64,000 nucleotides of DNA, taken from assembly GCF_013128195.2 (NCBI RefSeq), contig NZ_CP053452.2, positions 7,998,001-8,062,000 of the forward strand. Reading direction: 5' to 3'. This DNA is from Frigoriglobus tundricola (GTDB lineage Bacteria > Planctomycetota > Planctomycetia > Gemmatales > Gemmataceae). Position numbers and translations under genes: made by a program. A model generated the notes under the pieces. The model worked only from the letters and a program-made list of their open reading frames with translations. It had not been told where the DNA came from and made no database searches. Position 1 is the first letter of the stretch. Every line of letters begins with the position of its first letter. Positions 25,248 through 33,154 of the stretch are shown here, in pieces.

Positions 25248-25266
25248 ATTGTACGCAGCGATTGTA
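25248..25266 (-). promoter_or_regulatory. Two TACAAT hexamers upstream of the FG-GAP gene
   Basis: Minus-strand TACAAT occurs at 25248-25253 and 25261-25266, 45 and 58 bases before the ATG. The second is part of CCGTACAATCGC, which recurs upstream of the desaturase gene. Possible -10 elements; no clear -35 box. Confidence 0.3.
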
Positions 25267-25286
25267 CGGTACCCACAGCCGAGGAA

Positions 25287-25433
25287 AGTAGGTCACTCGC
25301 TCCGCGAGTGACGCCCGCCGCCGTCTCCGAAGGTCGCGTAGCACAGAGGGTGCGAGCGGCATACATTCAGCCGGCCGCGGATTCGAGAGACCGAGTCGCC
25401 GCGGGCGCGACTCGCGGAGCGAGGTCGCCTACT
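25287..25433. repeat. Nested inverted repeat, TCC/GGA-loop type
   Basis: Arms of about 32 bases (25287-25318 and 25401-25433) are complementary with several mismatches. The left arm folds as GTCACTCGC-TCC-GCGAGTGAC and the right as GCGACTCGC-GGA-GCGAGGTCGC. The spacer is about 85 bases. Confidence 0.8.
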
Positions 25434-25537
25434 CTCCCGAACCGAGTGCTCACCCCTCCAGTCGCTTATTCCGGAACGGGCAACCCCGACTGGCTGCTGA
25501 GTGCGTGTGAAAACGTCGCCCGCGGTCGGCTCGCTTC

Positions 25538-25543
25538 TACAAT
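25538..25543 (+). promoter_or_regulatory. Possible -10 element (TACAAT) for the MDR dehydrogenase gene
   Basis: TACAAT followed by TCGC, 75 bases before the ATG at 25618. Matches the hexamers seen on the other strand upstream of the FG-GAP, desaturase and M50 genes. No convincing -35 box. Confidence 0.25.
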
Positions 25544-25617
25544 TCGCCTCATGAGTTGACCGCGAGGCCCGTATTGGGGCGTTCCAGTCGCGGTCGTTCC
25601 GCCAAGTGAGGTTTCGC

Positions 25618-26652
25618 ATGGTCCGCGCGCGTCAGGCCGTCATCACCGAGCCGTTCAAAACCGGGGTCCGCGAGGTGGAACTCGCCGACCCGGCGCCGAA
25701 TCAGATCCTCATCGCGGCCGAATACTCCGCGGTCAGCGCCGGCACCGAATTGGCGGTCTACACGGGGACGCACCAGTGGCTCAAAGACCCGAACCTGCCG
25801 GACTGGAAGTTTCCGTTCCGCTCGGGCTACTCGGCCGCGGGCCGCGTGCTGAAGGTCGGCAAGGACTTCCCCGGCGGCTTCGCCGAGGGGGACCGGGTCA
25901 GCTTCCCCGGTAACCACGCCTCGGCGGAACTGCTCACCGTTGGGCACGAGCGGTGCCGCGTGTGGAAGCTGCCGGACAATCTCTCGTTCGAGAAGGCTTC
26001 GGTGGCGTGCATCTCGCGGTACGGTCTGGGGGCGAGCGTCCGCGCGGGGCTGACGCTCGGGCGCAGCGCCGCGGTACTCGGCCTGGGCATCATCGGTCAG
26101 TTCTCGCTCCGCTGCCTGCTCGCGGCGGGCGCCGGTCCGGTGGTCGGCATCGACGCGGTGAAGATGCGCCGCGACGCGGCCCTCGCCGCCGGCGCGGACC
26201 ACGTCATCGACCCGACCGCGGGCGACACGAAGCAGCAGCTCGCGGCGTACCTGGGTGCGCGGGGGGCCGAGATCGTGGCCGACGCCACCGGCGTGCCGGA
26301 CGCGATCCCGACCGCGATGAGCCTCGCGTGCGACGCGGGGCAGGTGGTGGTGGTCGGCAGCCCGCGCGGGCGGGCGAAAGAGGTGAACTTCTACGACGAC
26401 CTGCACCGCCGGTACATCGAGGTGACCGGCGCCCATGGGAACATGCTGTTCGAGCCGGCCCACACCCGGCTCGCCGGCGCGTGGGACATCGACAAGGCCC
26501 AGAAGTGGCTGCTCCGCCAGCTCGCCGCCGGCCGCCTGAGCCTCGCGGGGCTGGTCACGCACACCATCACGCCGGAACAGCTCGGCGACGCTTACGAGGG
26601 GCTGCTGAAGGACAAGGACAACTACCTGGGCGTACTGGTGAAGTGGGTGTGA
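25618..26652 (+). CDS. Medium-chain dehydrogenase/reductase (alcohol dehydrogenase-like)
   Basis: The ATG at 25618 has GAGG 6 bases upstream; a GTG at 25606 is an alternative. The 344-residue protein is a GroES-like domain plus a Rossmann domain with LGLGIIGQF (GxGxxG) near residue 160 and a dinucleotide-specifying acid in VGIDAVKM. Where zinc enzymes have the catalytic CGTD, this protein reads SAVSAGTELAVY, so the catalytic zinc cysteine is missing, as in some oxidoreductases that accept sugars or tetrapyrrole precursors. The substrate is unknown. It ends convergently with the desaturase gene, with a dispersed repeat between them. Confidence 0.82.
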   Translation: MVRARQAVITEPFKTGVREVELADPAPNQILIAAEYSAVSAGTELAVYTGTHQWLKDPNLPDWKFPFRSGYSAAGRVLKVGKDFPGGFAEGDRVSFPGNHASAELLTVGHERCRVWKLPDNLSFEKASVACISRYGLGASVRAGLTLGRSAAVLGLGIIGQFSLRCLLAAGAGPVVGIDAVKMRRDAALAAGADHVIDPTAGDTKQQLAAYLGARGAEIVADATGVPDAIPTAMSLACDAGQVVVVGSPRGRAKEVNFYDDLHRRYIEVTGAHGNMLFEPAHTRLAGAWDIDKAQKWLLRQLAAGRLSLAGLVTHTITPEQLGDAYEGLLKDKDNYLGVLVKWV

Positions 26653-26657
26653 GCGGG

Positions 26658-26771
26658 AAGTCGCAGGTCGTAAAGTCGCAGATCGAAATGTCTCACGTCG
26701 TAAAGTCAAAGACCGGAGTGGGTCTGGGTCTTAGGCTTTACGATCTGCGGCTTTTACCAGCGACTTACGAC
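26658..26771. repeat. CGTAAAGTCGAA-type dispersed inverted repeat, copy 2
   Basis: Left half: TCGCAGGTCGTAAAGTCGCA and a second CACGTCGTAAAGTCAAAGAC. Right half: GTCTTAGGCTTTACGATCTG and AGCGACTTACGACC. It fills the convergent spacer between the MDR and desaturase genes. Confidence 0.8.
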
Positions 26772-26790
26772 CCGATCCGCGGGCGCGGCG

Positions 26791-27753
26791 CTACGAGGCG
26801 CCCGGAACCGGCACCTGGGCCGACTCGACGGCGGCGCGACCGGCGCGCAGTTCCGGTGGGGGCTGCTTCACGCCCCACACGAGACCCAGTAGCGCGAACA
26901 CCCGGATGAGCTGGTAGGTCACGTCGAACTCGTACCACGCGAATCCGTGGCGGGCCGAGTACGGCGCGTGGTGGTGGTTGTTGTGCCACCCGTCGCCCAT
27001 CGCCAGGTACCCCAGGACGGGGTTGTTGCGGCTCCCGTCGGCGGTCTCGAAGCGCCGCCCGCCGAACAGGTGCCCCAGGGAGTTCACCGCGAACGTCACG
27101 TGGAACACGAGCACGGCGCTCAGGCAGTACCCGTACACCACGCCGCTCCACCCGTCGATCGCGTAACACGCCGCGGCCAGGAGCGCCGGCGGGAGCACCC
27201 ACAGCCGGTCGAGCCAGATCAGTTCGGGGTACTTCGTCAGGTCGCGCACGATGCCGAACTGCGGGCTGAGCAGGTCGCGGGCGAAGAGCCACCCGAGGTG
27301 GCCGTGCCACAAGCCGCCGACGACCGGGGAGTGCGGGTCCGCCTCCGTGTCCGAGTGCTTGTGGTGCAGCCGGTGCTGCATGACCCACCAGAGCGGCCCC
27401 TTCTGAAGCGCCGTCGTCCCGGCGAACGCGATGAGGAACTGGAACCACCGGGACGTTTTGAACGACCGGTGCGAGAAGTAGCGGTGCAACCCGAGCGTGA
27501 CACCGAACCCGATGATCCGGGTGCCGACCACGAACAGGATGACCGACGTCCAGGAGAACTCAACGAACGGGATCGCGAACAGGGCGAGGTGAACGGCGAC
27601 GAACAGCGTGCGCCACAAGTCGATCCGGGTCGTGCGGTACCACCACATGGGGCGCGGCGCGGCAGCGCCCGCGGGAACAGTCTGAGTCACGGTGACCGGG
27701 GGTAAGAGATCCCCGGCCGTCCGGGTTGTGCGGGTCGTGGGGGGCACCCCCAC
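26791..27753 (-). CDS. Membrane fatty acid (acyl-CoA) desaturase
   Basis: The family is clear from three histidine boxes: HRYFSHRSF, HRLHHKHSD and HNNHHHAPYSARHGF, the di-iron ligands of stearoyl-CoA delta-9-type desaturases, with four membrane helices between them. It introduces a double bond in acyl chains at the membrane. The start is uncertain. I use GTG 27753, with GAGAAG 6 bases upstream; a TTG at 27825 keeps the frame open, but a TACAAT promoter-like hexamer lies inside that extension. An ATG at 27648 just before the first helix is a third option. Length from the GTG is 320 residues. Confidence 0.85.
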   Translation of the reverse strand: MGVPPTTRTTRTAGDLLPPVTVTQTVPAGAAAPRPMWWYRTTRIDLWRTLFVAVHLALFAIPFVEFSWTSVILFVVGTRIIGFGVTLGLHRYFSHRSFKTSRWFQFLIAFAGTTALQKGPLWWVMQHRLHHKHSDTEADPHSPVVGGLWHGHLGWLFARDLLSPQFGIVRDLTKYPELIWLDRLWVLPPALLAAACYAIDGWSGVVYGYCLSAVLVFHVTFAVNSLGHLFGGRRFETADGSRNNPVLGYLAMGDGWHNNHHHAPYSARHGFAWYEFDVTYQLIRVFALLGLVWGVKQPPPELRAGRAAVESAQVPVPGAS

Positions 27754-27806
27754 GATCAACTTCTCAGAATGAAATGTACTCCGCGGGGGACCGTAAATCG
27801 ACCGCG

Positions 27807-27812
27807 ATTGTA
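27807..27812 (-). promoter_or_regulatory. Possible -10 element (TACAAT) for the desaturase gene
   Basis: Minus-strand CCGTACAATCGC, 54 bases before the chosen GTG start and identical over 12 bases to the motif upstream of the FG-GAP gene. The surrounding 150 bases are more AT-rich than the average of the window. Confidence 0.3.
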
Positions 27813-27974
27813 CGGTCTCGGACAAATAGTAATTTGCGGTATCTGGCCCGATGCGGACGACTGCGCCGACTGCCGCATTCGTTCAAATTGGGCCAAAAAT
27901 GTGCTTCCGAAAGTCGGCCCCCCGCGGCGAGCAACATAACGGAAGAAGTGGTGGTGTAAAGGGAGCGGAAGAAC

Positions 27975-28037
27975 GAGTCACAAAATCGGTCGCAGCCGTT
28001 CCGGTCTTTAACGTCACGACTCGCGACTTGATGACTT
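27975..28037. repeat. CGTAAAGTCGAA-type dispersed repeat, copy 3 (degenerate)
   Basis: GAGTCACAAAATCGGTCGCA on the left and GGTCTTTAACGTCACGACTC then GCGACTTG on the right resemble the other copies. It lies between the tetR stop and the desaturase promoter region. Confidence 0.5.
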
Positions 28038-28123
28038 GAACCGGCCGTTCAACACTGCAAAGGTCCGTGTCACACGACCCGGACGGGTGCGGTCACGGGC
28101 GCCCGGGGCGGTGCCGCTGCGGT

Positions 28124-28708
28124 CTACACGACCGCCCGCGACCCCGTCACAAGAATGTCTACCAACCTCCGGGCACTTTGCTCCCAGTCCGGGGTGACCG
28201 GCACGTGGGCGACGCCAACGATCGCGCCGAGCAAATCGATCGGGTCGAGATCCTTCCGCAAGTCGCCACTCTCGATCGCACGCGTCACCAAGGCGCGAAT
28301 GGCGGCCCAGATCTGGGTGCGGGACGCTTCGACCACTTTCGCTTGCCCCCCGACCAGGGAATTCAGCGCGGGGGCAATGATCTTCTTGGCGGCAATGTAA
28401 TCCACGAACAACAGCATCCAGGCTCGCAAGGCCTCGATCGGTGGCAAGTCTTGAGCGAGTTTCTGCTCGGCCGCGGCAAGTTTATCCACCTCGGTCCGGT
28501 ACACGGCCTCCAGCAGCGCGTCACGCGTGGGGAAGTGGCGATACAGCGTTCCCGGCCCCACCCCCGCCTGCTTGGCGATCTCGTCCAGGCTGGTCTCCGC
28601 CCCCGACCGGGCGAACGCTTGCTTCGCGACGTCCAAAATGCGCTCGCGGTTCCGCAGTGCATCGGCACGCGGCTTTCGCCCGGCGGGTTGTGAACGTTTC
28701 GCAGTCAT
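28124..28708 (-). CDS. TetR/AcrR-family transcriptional repressor
   Basis: I start it at ATG 28708 (MTAKRSQPAGRKPRADALRN), giving 194 residues; a TTG two codons earlier is also open. Residues about 15-65 form the TetR N-terminal helix-turn-helix: RERILDVAKQAFARSGAETS, LDEIAKQAGVGPGTLYRHFP, TRDALLEAVY. The C-terminal domain is helical and variable and would bind an unknown ligand. It is divergent from an SDR gene across a spacer with two GGAG-N5-CTCC palindromes, so it probably represses itself and that oxidoreductase. Confidence 0.9.
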   Translation of the reverse strand: MTAKRSQPAGRKPRADALRNRERILDVAKQAFARSGAETSLDEIAKQAGVGPGTLYRHFPTRDALLEAVYRTEVDKLAAAEQKLAQDLPPIEALRAWMLLFVDYIAAKKIIAPALNSLVGGQAKVVEASRTQIWAAIRALVTRAIESGDLRKDLDPIDLLGAIVGVAHVPVTPDWEQSARRLVDILVTGSRAVV

Positions 28709-28727
28709 CCCCAAAAAACTCCCGTTG

Positions 28728-28780
28728 TAAACGGAGAGCGCCTCCGGTAATCTTGCGATGTGGAGTCAGTCTCCGTTTTA
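28728..28780. promoter_or_regulatory. Two TetR-operator-like palindromes
   Basis: Site 1 is centred on ACGGAG-AGCGC-CTCCGGT (28731-28747) and site 2 on TGGAG-TCAGT-CTCCGTTT (28761-28778). Both have GGAG-N5-CTCC with A/T-rich flanks and lie about 29 bases apart centre to centre, between the divergent tetR and SDR genes. Confidence 0.6.
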
Positions 28781-28862
28781 ACCGATGCTCGGCCCCTTCG
28801 CAACGGCGGAGCCACAAAGGTACCGCGCCGGGTCGGCATGAAACACGGGAGGAAAGCTCGCA

Positions 28863-29753
28863 ATGCGTATTTTCGTAACGGGCGCTACCGGCTTTGTCGG
28901 CTTCGCCGTCGTTCAGGAGCTGATCGGCGCCGGCCATCAGGTTCTCGGTCTGGCCCGGTCCGAAGAGGGCGCCAGGGCTCTGATCGCCGCCGGTGCCGAG
29001 GTGCACCGCGGGGAGCTGGAAGACCTGGAAGGTCTGCGCAGGGGAGCCGCCCGGTCCGAGGGGGTCATCCACACGGCCTTCATCCACGATTTCTCAAAGT
29101 TCGCAGCGTGTTGCGAAACCGATCGGCTCGCCATAGAGGCACTGGGCTCCGAACTGGTCGGCTCCGACCGCCCGCTTATCGTCACCGCCGGGGTTGGGCA
29201 CGGCACCCCGGGGCGTCTCAGGACGGAAGACGATCCCCCCGCTGCTCCATCGGCCCAGATGCCCCGCGCGTCGGAACAGGCGGCGGCTGCCGTACTGGCA
29301 CGGGGCGTGCGTGTTTCGGTCGTGCGCCTTCCACAGGTCCATGATCGGGTCAAACAGGGTCTCATCACCTACGCGATCGACGTCGCTCGCGAGAGGGGCG
29401 TCTCGGCGTATCTCGGCGAGGGGCTCAACCGTTGGGCCGCGGTGCCGCGGCACGATGCCGCACACGTTTATCGGTTAGCGCTCGAGAAGGGCGCCGCCGG
29501 CGCCAACTACCACGCGGTCGCTGAAGAGGGCGTGCCGTTTCGCGAGATCGCGGAGGCGATCGGCCGGGGGCTGACGGTTCCCGTCGTCTCGCTGCCTCCC
29601 GAGAAGGCGGGTGAACACTTTGGTTGGCTCGCGTCGTTCGCGGGTGGGGACATGCCGGCTTCCAGCGCGTTAACGCGGGAACGGCTGGGGTGGCACCCGA
29701 CCGGACCGGGGCTGATCGCCGACCTCGACCACGTGCGGTACTTCGGAGCCTGA
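28863..29753 (+). CDS. Extended SDR family NAD(P)-dependent oxidoreductase/epimerase
   Basis: The ATG at 28863 follows GGAGG by 9 bases. The 296-residue protein has the extended short-chain dehydrogenase Rossmann motif TGATGFVGFAV (GxxGxxG at residues 7-13) and later strands such as GVIHTAFIHDF and GTPGRLRTEDD. The usual Tyr-x-x-x-Lys active-site pair is not obvious, so it may be an atypical SDR. Planctomycete and proteobacterial relatives are often encoded beside TetR regulators. It is probably controlled by the adjacent TetR protein. Confidence 0.85.
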   Translation: MRIFVTGATGFVGFAVVQELIGAGHQVLGLARSEEGARALIAAGAEVHRGELEDLEGLRRGAARSEGVIHTAFIHDFSKFAACCETDRLAIEALGSELVGSDRPLIVTAGVGHGTPGRLRTEDDPPAAPSAQMPRASEQAAAAVLARGVRVSVVRLPQVHDRVKQGLITYAIDVARERGVSAYLGEGLNRWAAVPRHDAAHVYRLALEKGAAGANYHAVAEEGVPFREIAEAIGRGLTVPVVSLPPEKAGEHFGWLASFAGGDMPASSALTRERLGWHPTGPGLIADLDHVRYFGA

Positions 29754-29780
29754 ATCGGGTGCGTAGGGGAGGAGCCGATC

Positions 29781-30380
29781 ATGGAAACACCGCTGATCCG
29801 CGTGACCTTGCTGAACCGCATAAAAGACGAAACAGACACCGCTGCCTGGCGCGAGTTCGTGCGCCTCTATGGCCCCGTCGTGTACCGGTTCGCCCGGAAG
29901 CGGGGGCTGTCGGACGCGGACGCCGCGGACCTGATGCAAGTGATCCTGCGGGACGTGGCCCACAACGCCGGAAAGATCCAGTACGACCCCCATCACGAAA
30001 CCTTCTGCGACTGGCTCTTCGCCGCCACGTGCCACACGCTGACGACCTTCCTTTCGGCCCAGAAGGAACGGCCGTACTGGTCCGCGGGCAGCGGTTCCCA
30101 GGTCCCCTCGGCCTCCGGCCCCGGGGCGGAACGCGATTCCGACTGGGACACCGAGTACCGGCGCCAGCTCGCGACCAAGGCGATGGGCCTTGTGAAACCC
30201 GAGTTCCCGCTGTCGACCTGGCAGGCGTTCTGGAAAACCGAGGTCGACGGACGGCCCGCGCAGGATGTGGGGTTGGAACTCAAGATGACGGCCGGCGCGG
30301 TGTACGTTGCCAAGAGTCGCGTTCTGGCCCGGCTCCACGGAGAAGTACAACGCCTCCAGACCGAAGCGGGAGCCTGGTAA
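29781..30380 (+). CDS. ECF-type RNA polymerase sigma factor
   Basis: The 199-residue protein starts at ATG 29781 behind GGGGAGGAG. Region 2 is visible as TAAWREFVRLYGPVVYRFAR followed by GLSDADAADLMQVILRDVAH, typical of planctomycete ECF sigma factors. Region 4 is visible as WQAFWKTEVDGRPAQDVGLE, LKMTAGAVYVAKSRVLARLH, the DNA-binding helix-turn-helix for the -35 box. An acidic-polar linker separates the two. No anti-sigma factor is adjacent. It would redirect RNA polymerase to a small regulon. Confidence 0.9.
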   Translation: METPLIRVTLLNRIKDETDTAAWREFVRLYGPVVYRFARKRGLSDADAADLMQVILRDVAHNAGKIQYDPHHETFCDWLFAATCHTLTTFLSAQKERPYWSAGSGSQVPSASGPGAERDSDWDTEYRRQLATKAMGLVKPEFPLSTWQAFWKTEVDGRPAQDVGLELKMTAGAVYVAKSRVLARLHGEVQRLQTEAGAW

Positions 30381-30646
30381 AGCGCCCGGGGGTGTAGAAC
30401 AGCCCGGGGACCGCCCGGCGCCGGCATTACGCATCTCGTATGCGACTGGGAACCGACGCAACAAAAACTCGGACCTGCGGGTTTCGAAAACCTGTAACCT
30501 ATCCCTGAGTTACGCGCGTCCGGCCTTGAAACGATGAGGCGACGGGAACCACTCGTCGTTTCAACTGAATGTAACGCGCGCGTGCCGCTTAATGCCCTCC
30601 GAACCGGACGCGCCCGGACCAACGGGACGTTCGCAAAGAGCCACCC

Positions 30647-31843
30647 ATGCCCCTGCTGCTCGTCGCCGCGGTCCTCGTCTCGGCCCCGCCCGCGCTGCCG
30701 GCATTTACCGCGACCGGCACTGGAGATGAGGTGCCGATCGGCACGATCGCGGCCGTTTCACTTTCGGACGGCGCGCGCATCGATACGCCGAACGGACCGA
30801 AGGACGTGCGGGGGCTCGTGAGCCTGCGCCGCACCGAGCGGCCGGTCCCGCCGCTGCCCGGCGGCGCGCAGCTCATCACCGCGAGCGGGGACCGCATCCC
30901 CGGCGCTGTCAGCGGGGGCGACGCCAAGGTGATCCAGTTCCGCCCGGCCCTGGCGGACGAGGACTGGGCCATCGCCCTCGATACGGTCGCCGCTGTGTGG
31001 CTCGGTTCCGCACCGGCCGACACCCCCAGCGATCCGGCCAAATATCCCTGGCTCACCGGGAGCCCGCCGCGGGACGTGCTGCTCTACCGCAACGGCGACG
31101 CGGTCCGCGGCGCGCTCGGCGGGTTTACCGAGTCCGGCGTGAAATTCACCCCAGACGGCGGGGCGGCGCGCGAGGTGTCGCTCACCGACCTCGCGGCCGT
31201 CGGCTTCAACCCCCGGTTCGCCCGCGCCCGCAAGCCGAAAGGGCCGTACGCCCACCTCGTCCTGACCGACGGCACCCGACTCGACGCGACCGAGTTGGGG
31301 CTCAAGGACGACGCCCTCGTCGCGAAAATGGCGTGCGGGCCGCTGGTCGCGGTGCCGCTCTCGAAGGTCGTGGCACTCGACGTGATGCAAGGGCCGGCGG
31401 TCGCCCTGTCGGACCTGAAGCCCAAGAAGGCCGAGGCGTCCGGCTTCCTCGGCGACGGGTGGCCCTGGGCCGCCGACCGCACCGTTCGTGGCCGGCCGCT
31501 CCGCTTGTTCACATCGGCCGGCGAAACGACCGCCGATAAGGGACTGGGCACCCACCCGAAGACGGTTCTGACCTACGACCTCGGCGGCAAGTTCACGCGT
31601 TTCGAGGCGCTCGTCGGTCTGGACGCCGCGACCGGGAAGCGCGGGCGGGCGAGTGTCCGGATCCTGCTGGACGGAAAAGAGGTCGATCTCCCCGACCTGA
31701 AAGCCCTGACGGCCGGCCCGGCGGTGGGTGTGTGGGCGGACGTGCGCGGCGCGAAGGAGCTCACGTTGGTAGTCGATTTCGGCCCGACCGGCGACGTGCA
31801 GGCCGATGTGAACTGGGGGTACGCGCGCCTCATTCGGGAATGA
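30647..31843 (+). CDS. Exported NPCBM/NEW2-domain protein
   Basis: The 398-residue protein has a short signal peptide (MPLLLVAAVLVSAPPALPAF). Residues about 25-270 are repeated beta units with a shared pattern (VPIGTIAAVSLSDGARIDTP; RDVLLYRNGDAVRGALGGFT; HLVLTDGTRLDATELGLKDD). The last 120 residues are an NPCBM domain, a galactose-binding-like fold: GLGTHPKTVLTYDLGGKFTR, FEALVGLDAATG, and ELTLVVDFGPTGDVQADVNW. It probably binds carbohydrate outside the cytoplasm. The 266 bases before it show no gene. Confidence 0.85.
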   Translation: MPLLLVAAVLVSAPPALPAFTATGTGDEVPIGTIAAVSLSDGARIDTPNGPKDVRGLVSLRRTERPVPPLPGGAQLITASGDRIPGAVSGGDAKVIQFRPALADEDWAIALDTVAAVWLGSAPADTPSDPAKYPWLTGSPPRDVLLYRNGDAVRGALGGFTESGVKFTPDGGAAREVSLTDLAAVGFNPRFARARKPKGPYAHLVLTDGTRLDATELGLKDDALVAKMACGPLVAVPLSKVVALDVMQGPAVALSDLKPKKAEASGFLGDGWPWAADRTVRGRPLRLFTSAGETTADKGLGTHPKTVLTYDLGGKFTRFEALVGLDAATGKRGRASVRILLDGKEVDLPDLKALTAGPAVGVWADVRGAKELTLVVDFGPTGDVQADVNWGYARLIRE

Positions 31844-32074
31844 GCGCGGGTGCGAGACCGAGCGTGCCTCAGGTGACGCGGCCGACGCCGATCAGAAGAA
31901 GAAGTTTTATCCTGTGCCGAGCTGCGTGGTCTGCGTTAACTGTGGCTGTACGCTCGTCTGGCTGTTCCGGAAACCAGCTCGTGCGGGCGAGCGGATCGTG
32001 AACCGATCACTCGGGGCAGTGGACCGGGCCACGCGCTCCGCTTCCGATTTTCAAACACCGGCTTCTGCCACCAT

Positions 32075-32848
32075 ATGCCGCTCATCGATACCCACACGCA
32101 CCTGTTCGACGAACGGTTCGCCCAGGACCTGCCCGCGGTCCTCGACCGCGCCGCGGCGGCCGGCGTCGAACGCGTGGTCTGCCTCGGTATCGACCTCGAA
32201 TCGTCGCGCGCGGCGGTCGCGATCGCCAACACGCACCCGCTCGCCGTCGCGGCGGTGGGCATCCAGCCGAATTCGGCGGCCGAGGCCGCGCCCGGCGACT
32301 GGGAACAGGTCGTCACCCTCGCGGAGCGCGAGCCGCGGGTCGTCGCGATCGGTGAAACGGGACTGGACCGTTACTGGGACAAGACGCCGTTCGCGCTGCA
32401 AGAGGACTACTTCGCCCGACACATCGAACTTGCTCGGCGGTTGAACAAGCCGTTCGTCATCCACTGCCGCGAGGCCGAGGCCGATGTGGTGAAGGCGCTC
32501 CGCGCACACAGCGCGCGGGGGCCGCTCCGGGCGGTCATGCACTCGTTCAGTGGCGACCTCGCCACGGCGCGCGAGTGCCTGGCGATGGGCCTTTACATTT
32601 CCTTCGCCGGAATGGTGACCTACCCGAACGCGCAAAGTCTCCGCGACGTGGCGAAGGAGGTGCCGCTGGACCGCCTGCTCGTCGAGACCGACTGCCCGTA
32701 CCTGGCCCCACAACCGGTCCGCGGTAAGCGGAACGAACCGGCGTATGTCGCGCACACCGCGGCGCGGCTCGCCCAGGTCAAAGACGTGAGTGTCGTGGTC
32801 ATCGAGGAACACACCACGCGCAACGCAAAGGCACTTTTCGGGCTCTGA
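32075..32848 (+). CDS. TatD-family metal-dependent hydrolase/DNase
   Basis: The 257-residue protein matches TatD/YcfH: the N-terminal DTHTHL with two metal-binding histidines (His7, His9), GETGLDRYWDK with the bridging acid, FVIHCREAE, MHSFSGD, and the final LVETDCPYLAPQPVRGKRNEP. These are the six metal ligands of the TIM-barrel DNase, which has 3'-5' exonuclease or D-aminoacyl-tRNA-editing-type activities in relatives. No strong ribosome-binding site is visible upstream. Confidence 0.95.
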   Translation: MPLIDTHTHLFDERFAQDLPAVLDRAAAAGVERVVCLGIDLESSRAAVAIANTHPLAVAAVGIQPNSAAEAAPGDWEQVVTLAEREPRVVAIGETGLDRYWDKTPFALQEDYFARHIELARRLNKPFVIHCREAEADVVKALRAHSARGPLRAVMHSFSGDLATARECLAMGLYISFAGMVTYPNAQSLRDVAKEVPLDRLLVETDCPYLAPQPVRGKRNEPAYVAHTAARLAQVKDVSVVVIEEHTTRNAKALFGL

Positions 32849-33154
32849 CTGCTTATCTACCTCATACCCGAGCCCTCTGGATGTGTTCGGCGTCCTGCGG
32901 CGCTGCTGTCCGCCGCGGGGGCGATAACGACCGAGCAACTTGAGGGGGAGGGCGGGTCGAGGGAGTGAAGTCGCGAACACCGTGCGGATTCCGAGTGGTT
33001 TACGTGATAATTCAGTGAATATTATATTAGTTAACGAAGAATGTTGGGTGGATTCGATGAAACAGCCATGTCTGATCTGACCACTTTCTCATTAGCTTTG
33101 TAGATTTCTCCTCATCGTCAGCAGCTTAAGTGTTTTTTTACAAGGTCCTATTTG
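32849..33154. other. 306-base spacer with an AT-rich leader
   Basis: The last 160 bases (about 33000-33150) are strikingly AT-rich for this genome (GTGAATATTATATTAGTTAA and similar). They probably contain the promoter and 5' leader of the DUF1559 gene. No gene is visible. Confidence 0.55.

Larger units (their letters stand above)
25204..25617. other. 414-base divergent region with a nested inverted repeat and promoter-like hexamers
   Basis: It separates the FG-GAP gene (minus) from the MDR gene (plus). It contains TACAAT hexamers for both directions and the inverted repeat 25287-25433. No gene is convincing in it. Confidence 0.6.
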
